Part shown: positions 1-13,414 of the stretch, piece by piece | Layout of the letters: every line of letters starts with the position of its first letter | How positions within the stretch are numbered: the stretch's first letter is position 1 | Source of the DNA: Lycorma delicatula | Lineage: Eukaryota; Arthropoda; Insecta; Hemiptera; Fulgoridae | Direction: 5' to 3' | Assembly (NCBI RefSeq): GCF_047948215.1 | Contig: NC_134458.1 | Span: 137,004,536 to 137,068,535 of the forward strand | DNA length: 64,000 nt | Translations under genes and position numbers: made by a program | Notes under the pieces: generated by a model | Seen by the model: the letters and a program-made list of their open reading frames with translations, nothing else | What the model was told of the DNA's origin: nothing | Database searches by the model: none

Positions 1-2155
1 ATTATGTTTAAATATAGTCAAAATCACTAACTAATTTTTTCATGTGTGAAAATCTGATATATCTAACCTCTTTATACATTATCATAAATTAAAAATTTGA
101 TTTTTTATAAATCTATAAATGCGGCGTTATTTAGAGAAGAATATTTTTCAAAGCATAAATAATTCAGAAGTATACCCTATAAAATCACACTTTACCCTTT
201 ACTTAAAGTTAGGTTTTATTGACTAGTTAAAACGTAATGACTAGAAAAGTTTTATAATTTTACATCAAAATAGAAAACCTTATGAAAAGAATAAGGGGTA
301 AAAACCCACCATCCGTAAACGTTTTACTGATTAACAAGTGAACTGTATCTTGTTTATTATTTATTTTATAACCTATTATTTTTAGGTTTTGTAATTTTTT
401 TTGAACTTAACAAAATATTTTATAAGAGTTTTTTTCAGTTATGAAGTAAATAATATAATAAATAAGTAATTTTTTAAGGGTTAATCATTTTTTACTTTAT
501 CATACGTTAGTTTTTTTCATAGTAGAGAAATTTCAGCAACGTCATTTCCAACTGAATTTTATTTAGTATAATAAATTCGATCCTGTTAAAATATTTATTT
601 TGGCTATCTCATTCATCCATTTCGCCAAGATTTTTTTAAAAAATTTGAAGGAACAAATGATGGAGACCTCAGATTAGAACATAGTTCTATTCTTACATGT
701 ACTAATAATAATTTTAATAATCTTACACTTCTGTAATAAAATATTTTATATACATATACTGCTTAAATTTCTCAGATCCGTTTATTTTTATTTTTCAATG
801 ATTATAATTATTGTATTTTTTTATATTATCGTAAATAAAAAAACGCTCAAATACATTTTTCAAAAAGTAAATAAATATAAATCTATTATTCCATATATAT
901 ATTACGATATTTCGATTTTTAAGCAAGCATCATGAAATACAGGGAAAGGGAATTTAAAGAAATAAATAGAAATAAAAAACAAAATCTAAAAATTAAACAA
1001 AATATAAAAAAAATTACAATTAAAATATAGTCGAAACTACTAGCTGAAGTGTGCAAAATAAAAGTGTTTTAGACTAAAATTAAATTAATCTTTCGACTTC
1101 AACTTGGAATATATAAACCATTTTATATAATGTTGTAGACAACATTAGATTTTACTTAAATATTATTAATTTCATTAACCCAGGCAGAAAACGTGTTTTG
1201 TTAATATCGTTTCTGTTAGGTTTATTTATTAAATCACAACTTAACATAAAACATAATATGTTAAAAACACAATTTAACATATTCCTGCGTCTGCTGATGA
1301 ATGTTTAACTAAACTTAAAGTCGTAGGTTGTCCATTATTATAATTAATACTAAGAGTTTTGATTTATTTTATCAAATTTTAAATATTCTCAAATATTCTT
1401 TTTTTGTAATCATATTGTTGTACCATTAAGGTTATAAAATGTACACTTCATGCTTCTATTTTTGTTGCACAAGATCAAAATTTTTACGATAGCTGAAAAG
1501 TTTTTTCAGCTATTAAGCTTTTACTACAGTTTAAATCAAAGTTTTATTTAATTAATTTTTTTTTAGAAATATCATACTTCTTCAGTGTGTGTGTGTTTCA
1601 ATTTTTACTCTATACTACATATTAAAACTTATAATTTTACTACTTGTTAATTAACTGATATCGATGATAAACTATTATCATATTGTCACAGGAAAGAAAC
1701 CGATGTGCAAAATTTCAAGTCAACTCAATAATTGAAAGTGGGTAAAAATTGATTGCAAAATTTGATCCGGAAGGACAGAACGAGTTAAATAACGATTTAA
1801 TCGGACTCTGTCAGAGGGAAATGAAACTAATGCCGTTTTTAATAAAAAATTACTCACGTACTGATACCAAAATCATGTTTTCCACCCCTAAATTCAGTAG
1901 AAATTCAAATCAATTAAAACAACACCACTGTTTAGTTTGAACCTTAACTTAAATTTATAGCAAGTAATTGACTCGACTTAAGATACTAATTGTTTTATTA
2001 AATCAAAAAATCACTTTTTTTAAATCCAAGTTAAGTTATATAAGAAAATAATCCCCCCTAATGATTAACTGTTACAAAAACGTAACAGATTAAAATTTAT
2101 TCCAGGCATTTCTTTCTTGAATGTATTATCTTATAAATGAAAATATAAAATAATT

Positions 2156-2157
<2 letters not shown>
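1..2157. other. AT-rich, no gene seen
   Basis: Only short random open frames, such as one of 63 codons at 1749-1940 that lacks any domain. The hairpin at 1489-1513 is the only structure noted. Confidence 0.6.
1489..1513. repeat. Perfect 11-bp hairpin, 3-nt loop
   Basis: ATAGCTGAAAA (1489-1499) pairs with TTTTCAGCTAT (1503-1513). Confidence 0.85.

Positions 2158-2193
<36 letters not shown>
2158..2193. repeat. (TA)n microsatellite
   Basis: About 18 perfect TA units. Confidence 0.97.
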
Positions 2194-2198
<5 letters not shown>

Positions 2199-2389
2199 AT
2201 GCAAGAGTAAACAGGTGATATAAGAAGAAATAATTTCACCTTTAAGAAAAGAAATGATAGCATGGTTTGAACTAATCATTCACGCAACATATCTATCTAT
2301 TGTTATTCAATAATAACGATAAAAGAGGAGAGGAAAGTGTGTCAAAAGAACGACAATGAAATAAAAAATAATAAATGAATGAAAATGAG

Positions 2390-3010
2390 ATGATAGCTGT
2401 ATAGAGTACGATGCGGTGTGTCGGGTGGAATGAGTGGTGTGTCGGGCGAGAGGGGGGAGAAATCGGTGATCATGAGGGAAGAATGGGGTATGATGAGACG
2501 AGGTGCTGCTGAGGTAGACAATACAATGCAAAGTGTGGAAATTGATTCAGACAATTATTATTGTTGAGGATTGACAGACATACAGACAGGCAGACACCGG
2601 CATCATCAGCAACAGCAGGTATAAGAGGAGGGTGGAGAGGCGAGGTTGAGGGGTCATCATAAGAGCAATGCTATGCCGTCATTCTATCCGATTCCATATA
2701 ATACACCGAACTACTATATCGCCGTGCCACTGCCTGCCTGACTGCCATCATGCCACGGCATGTCAATTCAATGTTAATTTATCAAATCCCGGTAATAGGT
2801 CTCTTCCTGAAGGAAATGCTGACAGTCCAGGGCAGGATGATGGTAATTTTCCGACCTGATCCAGTCACCGGATTCTCCACGCCGCGCCATCTCTCCACGT
2901 CATCTCCACTACTAATTCGTCATCCTATTTTCTCTCCCACCCACCCTCTTTACTATATCATCACGCCTGCGTCTCTCGTTCTCTCTCGTTCACTGTCGTT
3001 CGCGTAACCT
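2390..3010. promoter_or_regulatory. GC-rich CT/GA-biased island
   Basis: Purine-rich on the plus strand to 2660 (for example 'GGGCGAGAGGGGGGAGAAA' and repeated 'CAGACA' units at 2567-2597), then pyrimidine-rich with 'TGCCTGCCTGACTGCC' (2730-2745) and 'CTCTCGTTCTCTCTCGTTC' (2973-2991). GAGAG-type motifs could bind GAGA-like factors. Open frames of 60-85 codons on both strands are composition artefacts. Confidence 0.35.
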
Positions 3011-3702
3011 ATCTACCTATCTCTTTCCCACAATTCTATTTTCAAACAGGGCTATGATTTTATGATTGAAGTTTCAATAAAATAAGCGCAACAGAATATC
3101 GGTGAAGTGTTTTTGTTTTTTCTTTCAGTTTTTTTACATGAACCTCACCGCCTTTATCATTTACTTGTTTAGATTTGTTCTGCTTTTCTATTCACTCTTT
3201 ATTAATCGCTACTAGAACACGACACATGCATTACAGTTTTTTTTTAATAATTATTTTAATAATATCGCCAAATAAATTAATTAAGAATTGATTCTATAAC
3301 GGTATAAAATTTCTGTAATAATTATAAATAATTTTTTAAATTGTCAAATTAATAAAAAATATTCGATTACGCCTATATATTTCCTTCTACTATTTACAAG
3401 TTCACTTTCTGTAGGTTTGTTAGGTGTTATAAACTTAATGTTTTTAGACAATCTGGAATGAGACTAATCATTCTCAAATAATTCCATAGTCATATTCCTA
3501 GAATAACAAGCGTCTCATGCTAGGCTTACTAAATAAGTTAAATAATTACCTTTGTCAATTAATTTACTATGTCAAATATACTGTTCGACAACAGAAACCC
3601 AGGTCAACTGAAATTCAGGTAATATTCGAACCTTTATTCTATTTATTCCCTGAGTAGTAAATATACCACCATCACTTTCAGAAAAAGCAAATATTAGCTA
3701 AT

Positions 3703-3727
3703 ACTACTTCTACTTGTTAGAAGTAGT
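3703..3727. repeat. Perfect 10-bp hairpin, 5-nt loop
   Basis: ACTACTTCTA (3703-3712) pairs with TAGAAGTAGT (3718-3727). Confidence 0.85.
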
Positions 3728-5012
3728 TAATTTGATAAATTAGATAAAAGTAAAGTAATAAAATATCACTGCATTATTTAATACCACATTAACATTCTTA
3801 TCTAACAAATAAAACATCTAGAGTGTAATTCGAAGTATAATGGATAATCACTACGCTCCTTACTACTAACTAGTCTTTGTATACAAATAAAATTTTGTGA
3901 AAAAAAGGTATTTGTTATAATTGATCCTTTAGTCACAGTAATTATTTAAACTTTAAAATCGAGCTCATTATTTTAATCAAAGTAACAACGTAGATAGATT
4001 TTTGAGTATTTTATAATACTCAAAATAAATTTTCCTTCTCGTAATACTATTAGGTACGTCCATAAGATCATTGAAATTTTTAAATGATTAAAAATAAAAT
4101 ACTGTCAAATATTATCGATTGTTAAAAAAATATTTTCTGCAATTTCAGAACATTCCTTGTTTAATAATAGGGATAAATTATGAATTAACATGTATTTATC
4201 CATTCGTTTATCAATATTGTATTGTTTGGAGTAATTTTGAAATTTATTTGAATAAATTTTAATAACAAATACAAATTTTAAGTTATTTAAAGAAAATTTT
4301 CAAGTAATAATTAAGAATTTTCTTTTTAAGATTATACTTTTTAAGGTGTATTTTTCTTATATTTTTTTAGGATTAAAAAATATTGAAGTCTTAAAAATCT
4401 AATTTTCTACTTAAAAATAAACTTGGGTTGTTTTGACAAATTTTATTGAAAATAAACCAGCTCATATTTTTTAAAACGAAAATAAATTATTTTTCTGGTA
4501 AAATATTGACAATTACAGTAAAAATATTATAGATCTGTTGCTGGGCTTAGTCCGTCTGGAAACCAGCTTAACGGTTATATTTTACGGAGGTAAAACATCG
4601 TTGCAGTTAATAAAAGTAATTCATCTTAAATTTTAAATTTACTTCTCCTTTATCATATCTTTTACTTCATAATTTCATATGAAACCGAAATTTTAAAACT
4701 TAAAATAATTTAAAAAAAAGAAAACAAAACAAAAAAAATCTGCTGTTCAACGATATTATTATTCTATTATCCTTTACAGTATGTTGTTAACGCAATACAG
4801 TTAAACATACTAAATTATTACTAATACGTAAATTAACACGGTTACATGGTTATAAGTTACTCATTAAATAAGTTGCATCTCCGTGTAAAGTTTATTACAT
4901 CAGGTTAAGTTCCAATAACTTGTTAACATGGACTGCACTACTTACTATTAAAATAACTAAGAATTGCAGTAATAATAATAATAAAAACCTGATGATGCAC
5001 GCTAAGATGCTG

Positions 5013-5042
5013 ATATACAATGTGTACATACACATTGTATAT
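5013..5042. repeat. Perfect 12-bp hairpin, 6-nt loop
   Basis: ATATACAATGTG (5013-5024) pairs with CACATTGTATAT (5031-5042). Confidence 0.85.
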
Positions 5043-5598
5043 ATATGCATACATATGTATATATATATATTACTTGGCTCACGATCGTAATAATAAACAC
5101 TTTCCACAGGTCTCATGTTACATTTAATTTGCCCTTAAAGATCATACCATGCTGTGACAAGTGACCTATCACGTGATACGTTTGAAATGCTATACAAATA
5201 AACCGTGCAATACTATAAACTGCAACACAAACACATTTATATATCCACTTGAATTAAAGTTGATAAAAAAACCAGTGGATATAAAGTAACAGAGTATACT
5301 GTAACTGTTCTTAGTATACTGTATAATTGTTCTTGAAATGAGACTTTTTATTAATCTTACCTAGTTATTTGTTTCGTTTTTCCTTACCACAATATTGTGA
5401 ACTAATATTATATAATAACGTTTCATTAAAACTTATATAATATACATAACAGCCCCCAACAAAAATAAATAAAAAATTATTTTTTATATATATATATATA
5501 TGTATCCTCTTTTCTACATGTTTATACACATTTTAAAATTAGTTTTGAAAAAATTACGATAATATTGTTTTTTCTCCAACAAGTTTTTCAGTTACTAC

Positions 5599-5599
<1 letters not shown>

Positions 5600-5636
<37 letters not shown>

Positions 5637-5855
5637 CTAAATGCGATTACTGCTACCGATTTGCCAGGCTTAACGAAGCTGCAGTGTAAGTAAATGTACC
5701 GGTAAACATTTAATCTGGATAGACTCAGGTTGACCACGCCTGAGAGTCTGGTTAATTGAAACCCAACCACCATATATGAAGACTCGAACCTTAGAACTCT
5801 CGACTTCGAAAATCAGCTGATTTTGCGATTACGAGTTTCACCGCTAGACTATAAC
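5600..5855 (-). mobile_element. tRNA-derived SINE, copy A
   Basis: On the minus strand the head (about 5855-5775) has a pol III A-box-like stretch around TATAGTCTAGCGGTGAAAC, the diagnostic 'AATCAGCTGATTTTC' segment and a B-box-like 'AAGGTTCGAGTC'. It shares with copies C and D the body motif 'GGTTGGGTTTCAATTAACC'. The tail carries a (GT)17 tract at 5601-5634. Confidence 0.7.
5601..5634. repeat. (GT)n microsatellite
   Basis: Seventeen perfect GT units, in the tail of SINE copy A. Confidence 0.97.
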
Positions 5856-7036
5856 TAATAATACACAGTGGTGAAAATTAGGGTCAATTATGTAATTTTT
5901 TGTTTTTTTGTAATTATTATTATACGGTTCCTCCTTTTTTTAATACTTAATACTGAACAAGTAAAGGTTTTATTATTTTAATTATTGCCAAACCCACTAG
6001 CCCTTTAATCTATAGCCACTATAATATAAGGAAGGTAAGCTAAATAAAACCACGTAACATTTAACTGATTAATTGAAATATTAAAAGAAAACGTTTTTAA
6101 TAATTGATTGAAGCTATAATCCGTAATATATAAAAAAATAAATAAATAATTTAAAAAAATAGTATTCGTTAATTATTATTATAATTAACTATTGTTATTA
6201 TTATTATTACATACAAAGCAGTTTGTTTTATAAATAATTATAATAATTGAAAATGTATGATAACATATATTACAATTAATATATTACTGCTATGATAGTG
6301 TGATGAATTATTCAACAATTTTTTTTTTTCACTGCTTAATCTTAACACATATTTTTAGTGCTCAAATTTTCTACTTAAAAGTGCCCTTATAAAGTTCAAT
6401 CTTTAGACTATTTCTAGGCTTAATATACTTAATTTTACCAAACATGAAATTTATTTTTTCTTTATTTTTGTGATTTTTTTTCAGCTAATAACGAATAAAA
6501 AAGTAATAAAAATAAAAATTTAAATCATTTCATATCAGAATCTAAATTAAACTATGTAGGAGTATTTAATGAATAATTTTTCACTTCTAATTAAAATATG
6601 TATAAGTCATGAACTAGAAAACATAAATGTATATATAAATATTGAGAGAATGAGATTGTTAAAGATATAGGAGTCAAGATATCATTGATTTTTCTACAAG
6701 CTATTTTGCATTCTATTTTTAAAAAATGTCAACACTATACAAAATATTTATACTAAATTAGAGGCGACTTTTTTTTAATTTTATATATATTAAAGAGCTA
6801 CCTTTCTATTTGGCTAAATAATCTTTACGTACATTCTGAAGAGAGAAGTTCACTTTTTGTTGAAATCATTAAAACCTTTAATATAATATAAAACATAATA
6901 TTAGTATTAGTATTTTTTTATTATAAAACAAGATGATAATAATTAAATGTAATAAAACATCTCAGTAGAACGGATAAAAAATTCTGTATTTTGCAAATCA
7001 TTAAATAATTTTCTTCTATTATTTTTAAAATTTCTG

Positions 7037-7104
7037 TTATTATTATTATTATTATTATTGTTATTGTTATTGTTATTGTTATTGTTATTGTTATTGTTGT
7101 TGTT
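7037..7104. repeat. Compound (TTA)n-(TTATTG)n microsatellite
   Basis: Seven or so TTA units pass directly into hexamer TTATTG units, ending in TTG repeats; the hexamer evidently arose from the trimer. Confidence 0.95.
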
Positions 7105-7249
7105 AATTTACTTCACTAGTTAGAAGTAACTGGATAAAAAATATTTCAAAATATACTTCCACTTTTAATTAATACAATAATACGTTATTAGTTATGAAGA
7201 GTTTGTTAAAAAAGAAAACGAAAACTACCCGTCTTTTATTTATATCGAT

Positions 7250-7535
7250 CATGAAGGAAATTCAAACCCACCTAGTCTAGGCTAACGCCTAGGTCTAGAG
7301 GATAACTCGTCGTCACAAATCGGTTGTTTAACAGCTGATTTTCGAAGTCGAATTATTTTTTTGTAGTTGCTTTTATATGGATTTGAATACTAGACAGCGG
7401 ATACAGGTGTACTTTATGATAGGCTTCAATTAACCACACATCTCAGGAATCGTCGGCTGAGTCTGTAAAAGAACTACACCTCATTTACACATTATATATA
7501 TAATTCTCATCTCATTGTGCCTGGGGGGGGGGGGG
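7250..7535 (+). mobile_element. tRNA-derived SINE, copy B
   Basis: Plus-strand copy. The head near 7290 reads 'CTAGGTCTAGAGGATAAC', followed by 'AACAGCTGATTTTCGAAGTC' (7331-7350), 'GGATTTGAATACTAGA', 'CAATTAACCACACATCTCAG' (7427-7446) and the tail motif 'CTACACCTCATTTACAC'. It ends in a run of 13 G (7523-7535). The region upstream of the A-box has been rearranged into an imperfect CTAGGC palindrome (7264-7298). Confidence 0.7.
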
Positions 7536-9529
7536 TTGCTTATTGCTCATTAGTTGAACAGATTGCTACGTACACATTAGAAATGCAAAGAAAGATGAAG
7601 GAAGTAAATTCAAGAAAAATGTTGTCATTAATCGATTAATCGAAAAATTAAAAGAAAACGTTATATTAATAATTAATTGATCGAAGCTATAATCTGTAAC
7701 TTACTTTTTTTTATTTTTATCTACTGGAAAAAAGACAAACGTTTGAAAAAATAAACAGTTTTATCCACTATTGATATAAGAGTTAGGTATTTGCTATTTG
7801 TCGAGAAAAAATCTTGTACTATCAGTTTGTACTTTAAATACAAGTAAACTAAGTTTCAGTTATTAGAATGTTGGCATAAATGCATTGAAATGTGTAGAAT
7901 AAATTAAAAAATTCTCGAAATCGTATGTGCACCTATGATTGCCATCATAGGGAAAATATAAAAAATACCCGGATGGACACAGTGAAGGGAAAATATGGCT
8001 TGACCATACTGAAAAAATAAGATTAATTAACGTTTACCGACAATCCTCAAAGAAAAAATAGTTTTTATGCGTAAAGTTCTTGCTTTACTGTTTTGCTAAA
8101 TAAAGAATATTTATGTAAACATTTTTTACCTGCAATAAAAAAAGTAATAAAATACTTTTAATAGATTTATTAATTAAATATTCACTAATAACTTAATTTT
8201 AATCAAAATAATAATAATAATCTATTAGTGAAAAATTCATCAAATCAAAAGTCGTTGGAGTTATTTATTTGGAAACCAGATATTTAATAGCTGTGAATCT
8301 GCAAATTTTAGTATTAAGTTAAAAATTTTGCTTTTTGAAGATTAGTTTTATGATTTCCGAATCCAAATTTATCAAAACTTTGGGAGTTAGTCAGACAATG
8401 AAACTAATTTTTTTTTTATGTTTTATATACTTAAAAACAAATTTTATTAAAAAAAAAATGGTATTTGTATAATAAATATTATTATTAAAAAAAAATAATA
8501 CATATTTCGCTATTAATTCTGTAATAAAGACACAGTTGGCTGTAGTTACTTACTATTTTGCAAGTTTTTCTTTATACGGGAAGATTAAAAAGAATAAAAA
8601 TTGTACAAATACACTTTCAAAGTAATATTTTTGGGCTACGAAAATTAGAAGAATAGTTTTTGACATGTGCCAACACGTATGTCAAATATATTACTATATG
8701 TTTGACATTTGTGTCAAACATATAGGTCGATTAATGCCAACCCGTACTACGAACAAACCATTTAGGTATTTAATAATGTTCCTTATTCTTTTCAAAAAGG
8801 TTTTCGTTTTAGTACAAAAGGCATAGTTTAATTTTAGTTTAAATATCTACTTACACATACAATACAATTACTAGTTGTACGTCAAGTACAGAACTTTTTC
8901 ATGATGTTGAGCACGAGTAACAAAGAAAAAATGAAAAATATGCTTAGAATCAAACCCAAAACCAACTAATTACTCATGCTAGCATGTCTACCACAAAATT
9001 AATTGATTATTACAGTTATTTAAAAGGCATGAAATCAAATCTATGCATTTTCTATTGCAAAAATATACAAAATGACTGTAAACATTGATAAAAAAAAAAT
9101 GTTGGTTTTATATTCATTTCTACTGAAAAGGAGTAATAGAGAATAAATAAGTTTTCGTTTTACAACGACAAGATTAAGAAATTTAAACAATAATTAATGA
9201 GTACAATCAACTGCGACCACAAAAATCTACTTTTTTTGAGAGTTTTACAAAATTTCTAGGTGGATTAATAAAATATACAACGAAATTTTGAAAGATGAAA
9301 TCAAGCTAAATAAAATAACTCTTACGAGTTCAATTAAAACTAAGAAAACTATGTTAAATACTTAAAATGTTTGTTTAAATATATTAATTATAATTGTTTA
9401 CATCGTTCATTAAACATCTTGTGGAAAATTGCTAAAAACACTGATTACCGGATGCAAAGATAGAAAAAAAGATTATTCGACGAGTTGAAAAAAAAACATT
9501 CTATCAAAGATAGAAAGATTTGAAACTTT
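7536..9529. other. AT-rich, no gene seen
   Basis: Holds the 14-bp hairpin at 8695-8726. A slightly richer patch around 7920-8020 ('GATTGCCATCATAGGG', 'ACCCGGATGGACACAGTG') may be a repeat fragment; no frame is recognisable. Confidence 0.55.
8695..8726. repeat. Perfect 14-bp hairpin, 4-nt loop
   Basis: CTATATGTTTGACA (8695-8708) is the exact reverse complement of 8713-8726. The neighbouring 'TATGTCAAATATA' at 8679-8691 is a further partial copy of the arm. Confidence 0.88.
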
Positions 9530-9835
9530 ACTATGATGCTGAAGAGAAATGGTGGGGGAAAAGAATAAGGTGGGAGAAGTAGAATTGGCAAGAAGGAACT
9601 AAACGACCTAACGGTAGCATGCCATCACTCGCGATTTATGAATGGGCGGTTGTTGCCATAGCAACAGGCGTATAATGTAACCAGGTCTGTAAGGAAACTG
9701 CTACGCTATCTATCCGCCAAACTCTGTACTGTTTTTACTATACAGTCACGTGGTTTTCTCCCATCTCCTAATCATCTTTACAACAGAACTCCCTCATACT
9801 TCCTCGACATTACACAAGCGACTGGATCTCGTCTT
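9530..9835. promoter_or_regulatory. GC-rich island with X-box, candidate enhancer or promoter
   Basis: This 300-bp island stands out from AT-rich flanks. It contains GGGCGG (9644-9649), a perfect RFX X-box (9652-9665) three bases later, and a CACGTG E-box (9747-9752), followed by a CT-rich stretch. No transcript or coding frame is visible. The cluster of three unrelated binding motifs in 110 bp suggests a cis-regulatory module; this is inference. Confidence 0.45.
9652..9665. promoter_or_regulatory. RFX X-box palindrome
   Basis: GTTGCCATAGCAAC fits the X-box consensus (GYTNCCATRGNAAC) at every position and has perfect 5-bp arms. RFX proteins bind such sites, in animals mostly upstream of ciliary and sensory-neuron genes. 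Occupancy cannot be judged from sequence. Confidence 0.5.
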
Positions 9836-12529
9836 ATTTATTTTTTTTATTTTTTGTTTTTTTTTATGATCCGTTCACTTTGAGTGAGGGAAATTTCCCA
9901 CGAAAAATCCGAAATTAGATTTTGCTCACTTCGTCGTTTGGCAAATGTTTTATCTTTATCAAGCTGTTCATATTGTATTTTGACCAAAAATATCATTAAT
10001 TCTAAAAAAAACTAAGTAATATTATCGTTTAACCTTATAAAGATATAAAATTAACTTAATAACTAGTCTTAGAAAAATTAATCTCATAATTAAAAATGTT
10101 AAAATATCAGTAACTTAATTTAACTGTAAATTACTCTGAAGTCAAATATTTACTTTTTTGCATTATTAAAAAAAGACTGAATGTTAATAACATGAAAACA
10201 AAAATGTGTAATGTATTGTTTTTGCTTCTTATAATTAATTTATTGTTACTAAGTGCGTCCTTATAATGTAAAAAAGTTTTCAAATCAACATCTCATCTAA
10301 AGTTTATTTAAACAATAACTTGATTAGAGTTTTCTGACGAAAACCAACGTATCATACTCTAATTTTTAGCAAGAAAGGTGTTAAAGATTTCTCTAGATTA
10401 TCTCTAGCTAAAATACTAGCCATTATATAATTCTGTACTACAGTAAAATCCCCTTTGGTTTCAGATATTGAGAAACGTATTCTACAAAAATCAAACATAT
10501 CACTCCTTAATTAGCATCTGCTAATAAAAAAAAAAAAATAGAAATAATGTGATATTAAAACATAACTGATGTTTTAAAATATTTAAAACATACTTAATAC
10601 ATACTTTAATACTTAATACATACTTTTTACTATTTCAAATTACTAAAACCCGCTAATTATTAATAGATAAAAGTTTTGGCACAACTCAGTTAAGTTAGTT
10701 ACTTTAACTCAGTTAAGTATTAACTGTTTAGGTTAGATGTAATGAAAAAGAATGGTTCTAAATGTTAACCTACATTAAGTTTAATTGTATGATTAAAACA
10801 TTAGCCGGGATAGCTCACCCTTTCATAATAAGTGTTTAGGATCCAAGTGAAAGTTGGAGCAAAATTTCAAATTTAAAAAATAAATAAAAATTCTAAAAAG
10901 AAAAGAAGATAATGGGAGGAATTTCTCGACTTTTTAACATTTTAACGAATCGTTACCAAAAAATTCTAATTTAGTACTTTTTCTTTGTAACATTTATTTT
11001 GGTAGAATTTTAGCATTATTCAAACAGATAAAGTTACGAAATTCTAAATATTATCCTTTTAATTGTTTGAAGAGTTGATATTTTTGTCAATCAGCTTAAC
11101 TCATATTAAGGTTGATATTTTCTTTAAATATTTCTTAGGAGATAAGTGAAAACTTCAAAAAAAATTCAATTTTGTAAGATCTCAGGTCCAAGAATTAAAG
11201 TAAATACTATTTACTCTTTCGTTTTATACAAACAGAAATCTCTAACCGAGTCCTTTCAGTTTCCATCTCCTATCAACTGCCCACTTTCTATGTATTTTAC
11301 AAAGTTAACATTTGACAGACTGATTCGCTTTGATCTAAATTCATACGATAATGAAAAATAAAATAAGATAAATTCTGTGAAAGACTGAATATCATCTTTT
11401 AGCAATTAAAAATTATATAATAATTAATTTAAATCAATAAATAGGGCTTTTATTAAAATTTTGATAGCTTTATAAAACAATACAATTTAATTACACATAA
11501 ATTTCTAGTCTTTATTATTTTTTTTTTTTTTTTTAAATAAAACAATCCATGAACATGGTAAATTAAACATAACTTTGCCATATCAAATTTCATAAAGATA
11601 AGAATCTAAAATAAAATGATTAACAACACAATCATACACACATATACATAATAAATTAGCTTAAAGTATGATAGATAATGAAATATAAATCAAATTAATC
11701 ACAGTTTAGGTAAATTATTGTTACATAAATCGATAATATACTGCGTTACACCTAATTAACTCCGTTTCGATACTTTACAATCTATTTAACGATAGCGCGT
11801 GAAAATTACACATAAAATTCATGAATTAAAAAATCTCAACCTAATTATACTTTATCAGTGAAATAATTTTCTGATAATTTATCAACCAAATTATTTATTC
11901 CTTATAAATCTAAGAACTTAAAGGAAAATTAGTTGTAATATTACATTCAAGTTCATATAAATGAAATTTTTGCGAAAAAGAGTAATACTGTAAATATTCT
12001 AAGTAATAAATAAAATATTCAACTGCATTACTGAGAAAAAATCAATGTCTAAGCTCTATGAAAATTCTGAGAAAGTTCAGCAACATCATAGCTGCCACCT
12101 TTTGTTTTTAAATATCCACATTTTACAAAAAATTAAATCCTCTTTTCTAATAGAATTTGTCAAACCGATTCATAGACGTTAAATATAAATAAATACACAG
12201 AAAAATTAATTTAAATTATAATAAAATAACATTTTAAACTGTATACTGAAAATCTTATCTAGTTTATAAATTATACAAACTTTGTTTTATGCAAGTATAT
12301 ATATCCTTAACTGTCTGTACTCTTTAATTAAATTTTATAGCTAAGATTTCAATGCATTTTACCTTAAGTTTCTTCTTTTATCTAATTTTTATACTAAAAT
12401 GTAGAAGAAAATAATATATTATATTGTGATTTATTAAATTTAATCGCTTCCGATTTGTCAAAAATTCATTCGTGTATCACGTGATTACATACCAAAATTT
12501 TAAGTTGTGTCAGGTCAAATTGTTTAGAT
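9836..12529. other. AT-rich, no gene seen
   Basis: Long A/T runs and short direct repeats ('ACTTAATACATACTTT' near 10590-10625; 'ACTCAGTTAAG' twice near 10685-10715). Open frames do not exceed 71 codons. Confidence 0.6.
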
Positions 12530-12765
12530 CCTGATCGTTCAGTACCACCCTATTAGGTTGTTGGAAGGTTCGCCTTTACCCGATAGGTACTTTAGCCATT
12601 AGGTTGTTTGGTAGCTGCATAACAAGTCTACCCAGGAAACAAAGTTTCTAAGCCGGTCCACTGGCGACTCCCAAGCCAGATCCTAAGGAATCAGTGGTTC
12701 TTAAAGTCCTGGCGAAGTATTTACCGTCTTTAATATGAATCCAGTAGCACGTTAAACGTTATTGG
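12530..12765. other. GC-richer block of unknown origin
   Basis: A sharply bounded block of higher complexity and GC content in AT-rich surroundings, lying about 650 bp upstream of the Jockey-like remnant. No open frame or recognised protein motif is visible on either strand. It could be the separated 5' leader of a retrotransposon or a fragment of another repeat. I cannot decide which. Confidence 0.35.
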
Positions 12766-13414
12766 AAATATATACATTGCTGTTTTACTGGTTTCCTACT
12801 TCATATAAAACTACTATTATTATGATTCTTTTACTTTTAGATATTTATGATACAAACGTCTAATTAAATAGATTAATAACAAAAGCCCATACGGTTTTAA
12901 AATATTATTGCTTTAAATACAATATTTATGTAATATTCTCTATTCAATACATATTTTGCGACTTATTTTTTATTTTGTGCTTAGAAAAATAAAGACGAAA
13001 TAGTATAAAATTTAATTATCACAAGCAACTATAAAATGAACTGTTTCGACGAAGAACAATTTTATGTTCATAGATAGATAGATAGGCAAATAGAGATATA
13101 TAGAAGAACTAGTATAACTGAAAAAACGGAAATTAAGCTTTAAACTGAACACAAAAAAAATTAGAAAATAAAATAGTTAATATCTGTGTTAGTATGCATA
13201 AATATCCAGCTTTATTATTTTTTGCTGTGTTCACACTGACAAGAGAAGACAGATTTGGAAAATGAAATATATTTAAATAAATGTAATTATACTATAGTTG
13301 ATAATTTAATATTATTTCTAAAATTTGTTGGTGTAAAATTTGTTAGTGTATGTACCATACACATACACCAACAAGAGAAGTGGTCATTCTACTATTGAAC
13401 AGACATATAATTGT

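Larger units (their letters stand above)
3011..5590. other. AT-rich, no gene seen
   Basis: No coding signal on either strand. Two hairpins (3703-3727, 5013-5042), a short TA tract (5485-5502) and a near-tandem 'GTATACTGTA' pair (5292-5330) are present. Confidence 0.6.

Noticed and set aside
2307..3007. Several 63-85 codon open frames
   Set aside because: They track the purine/pyrimidine bias of the island; low-complexity Ser/His/Pro-rich products.
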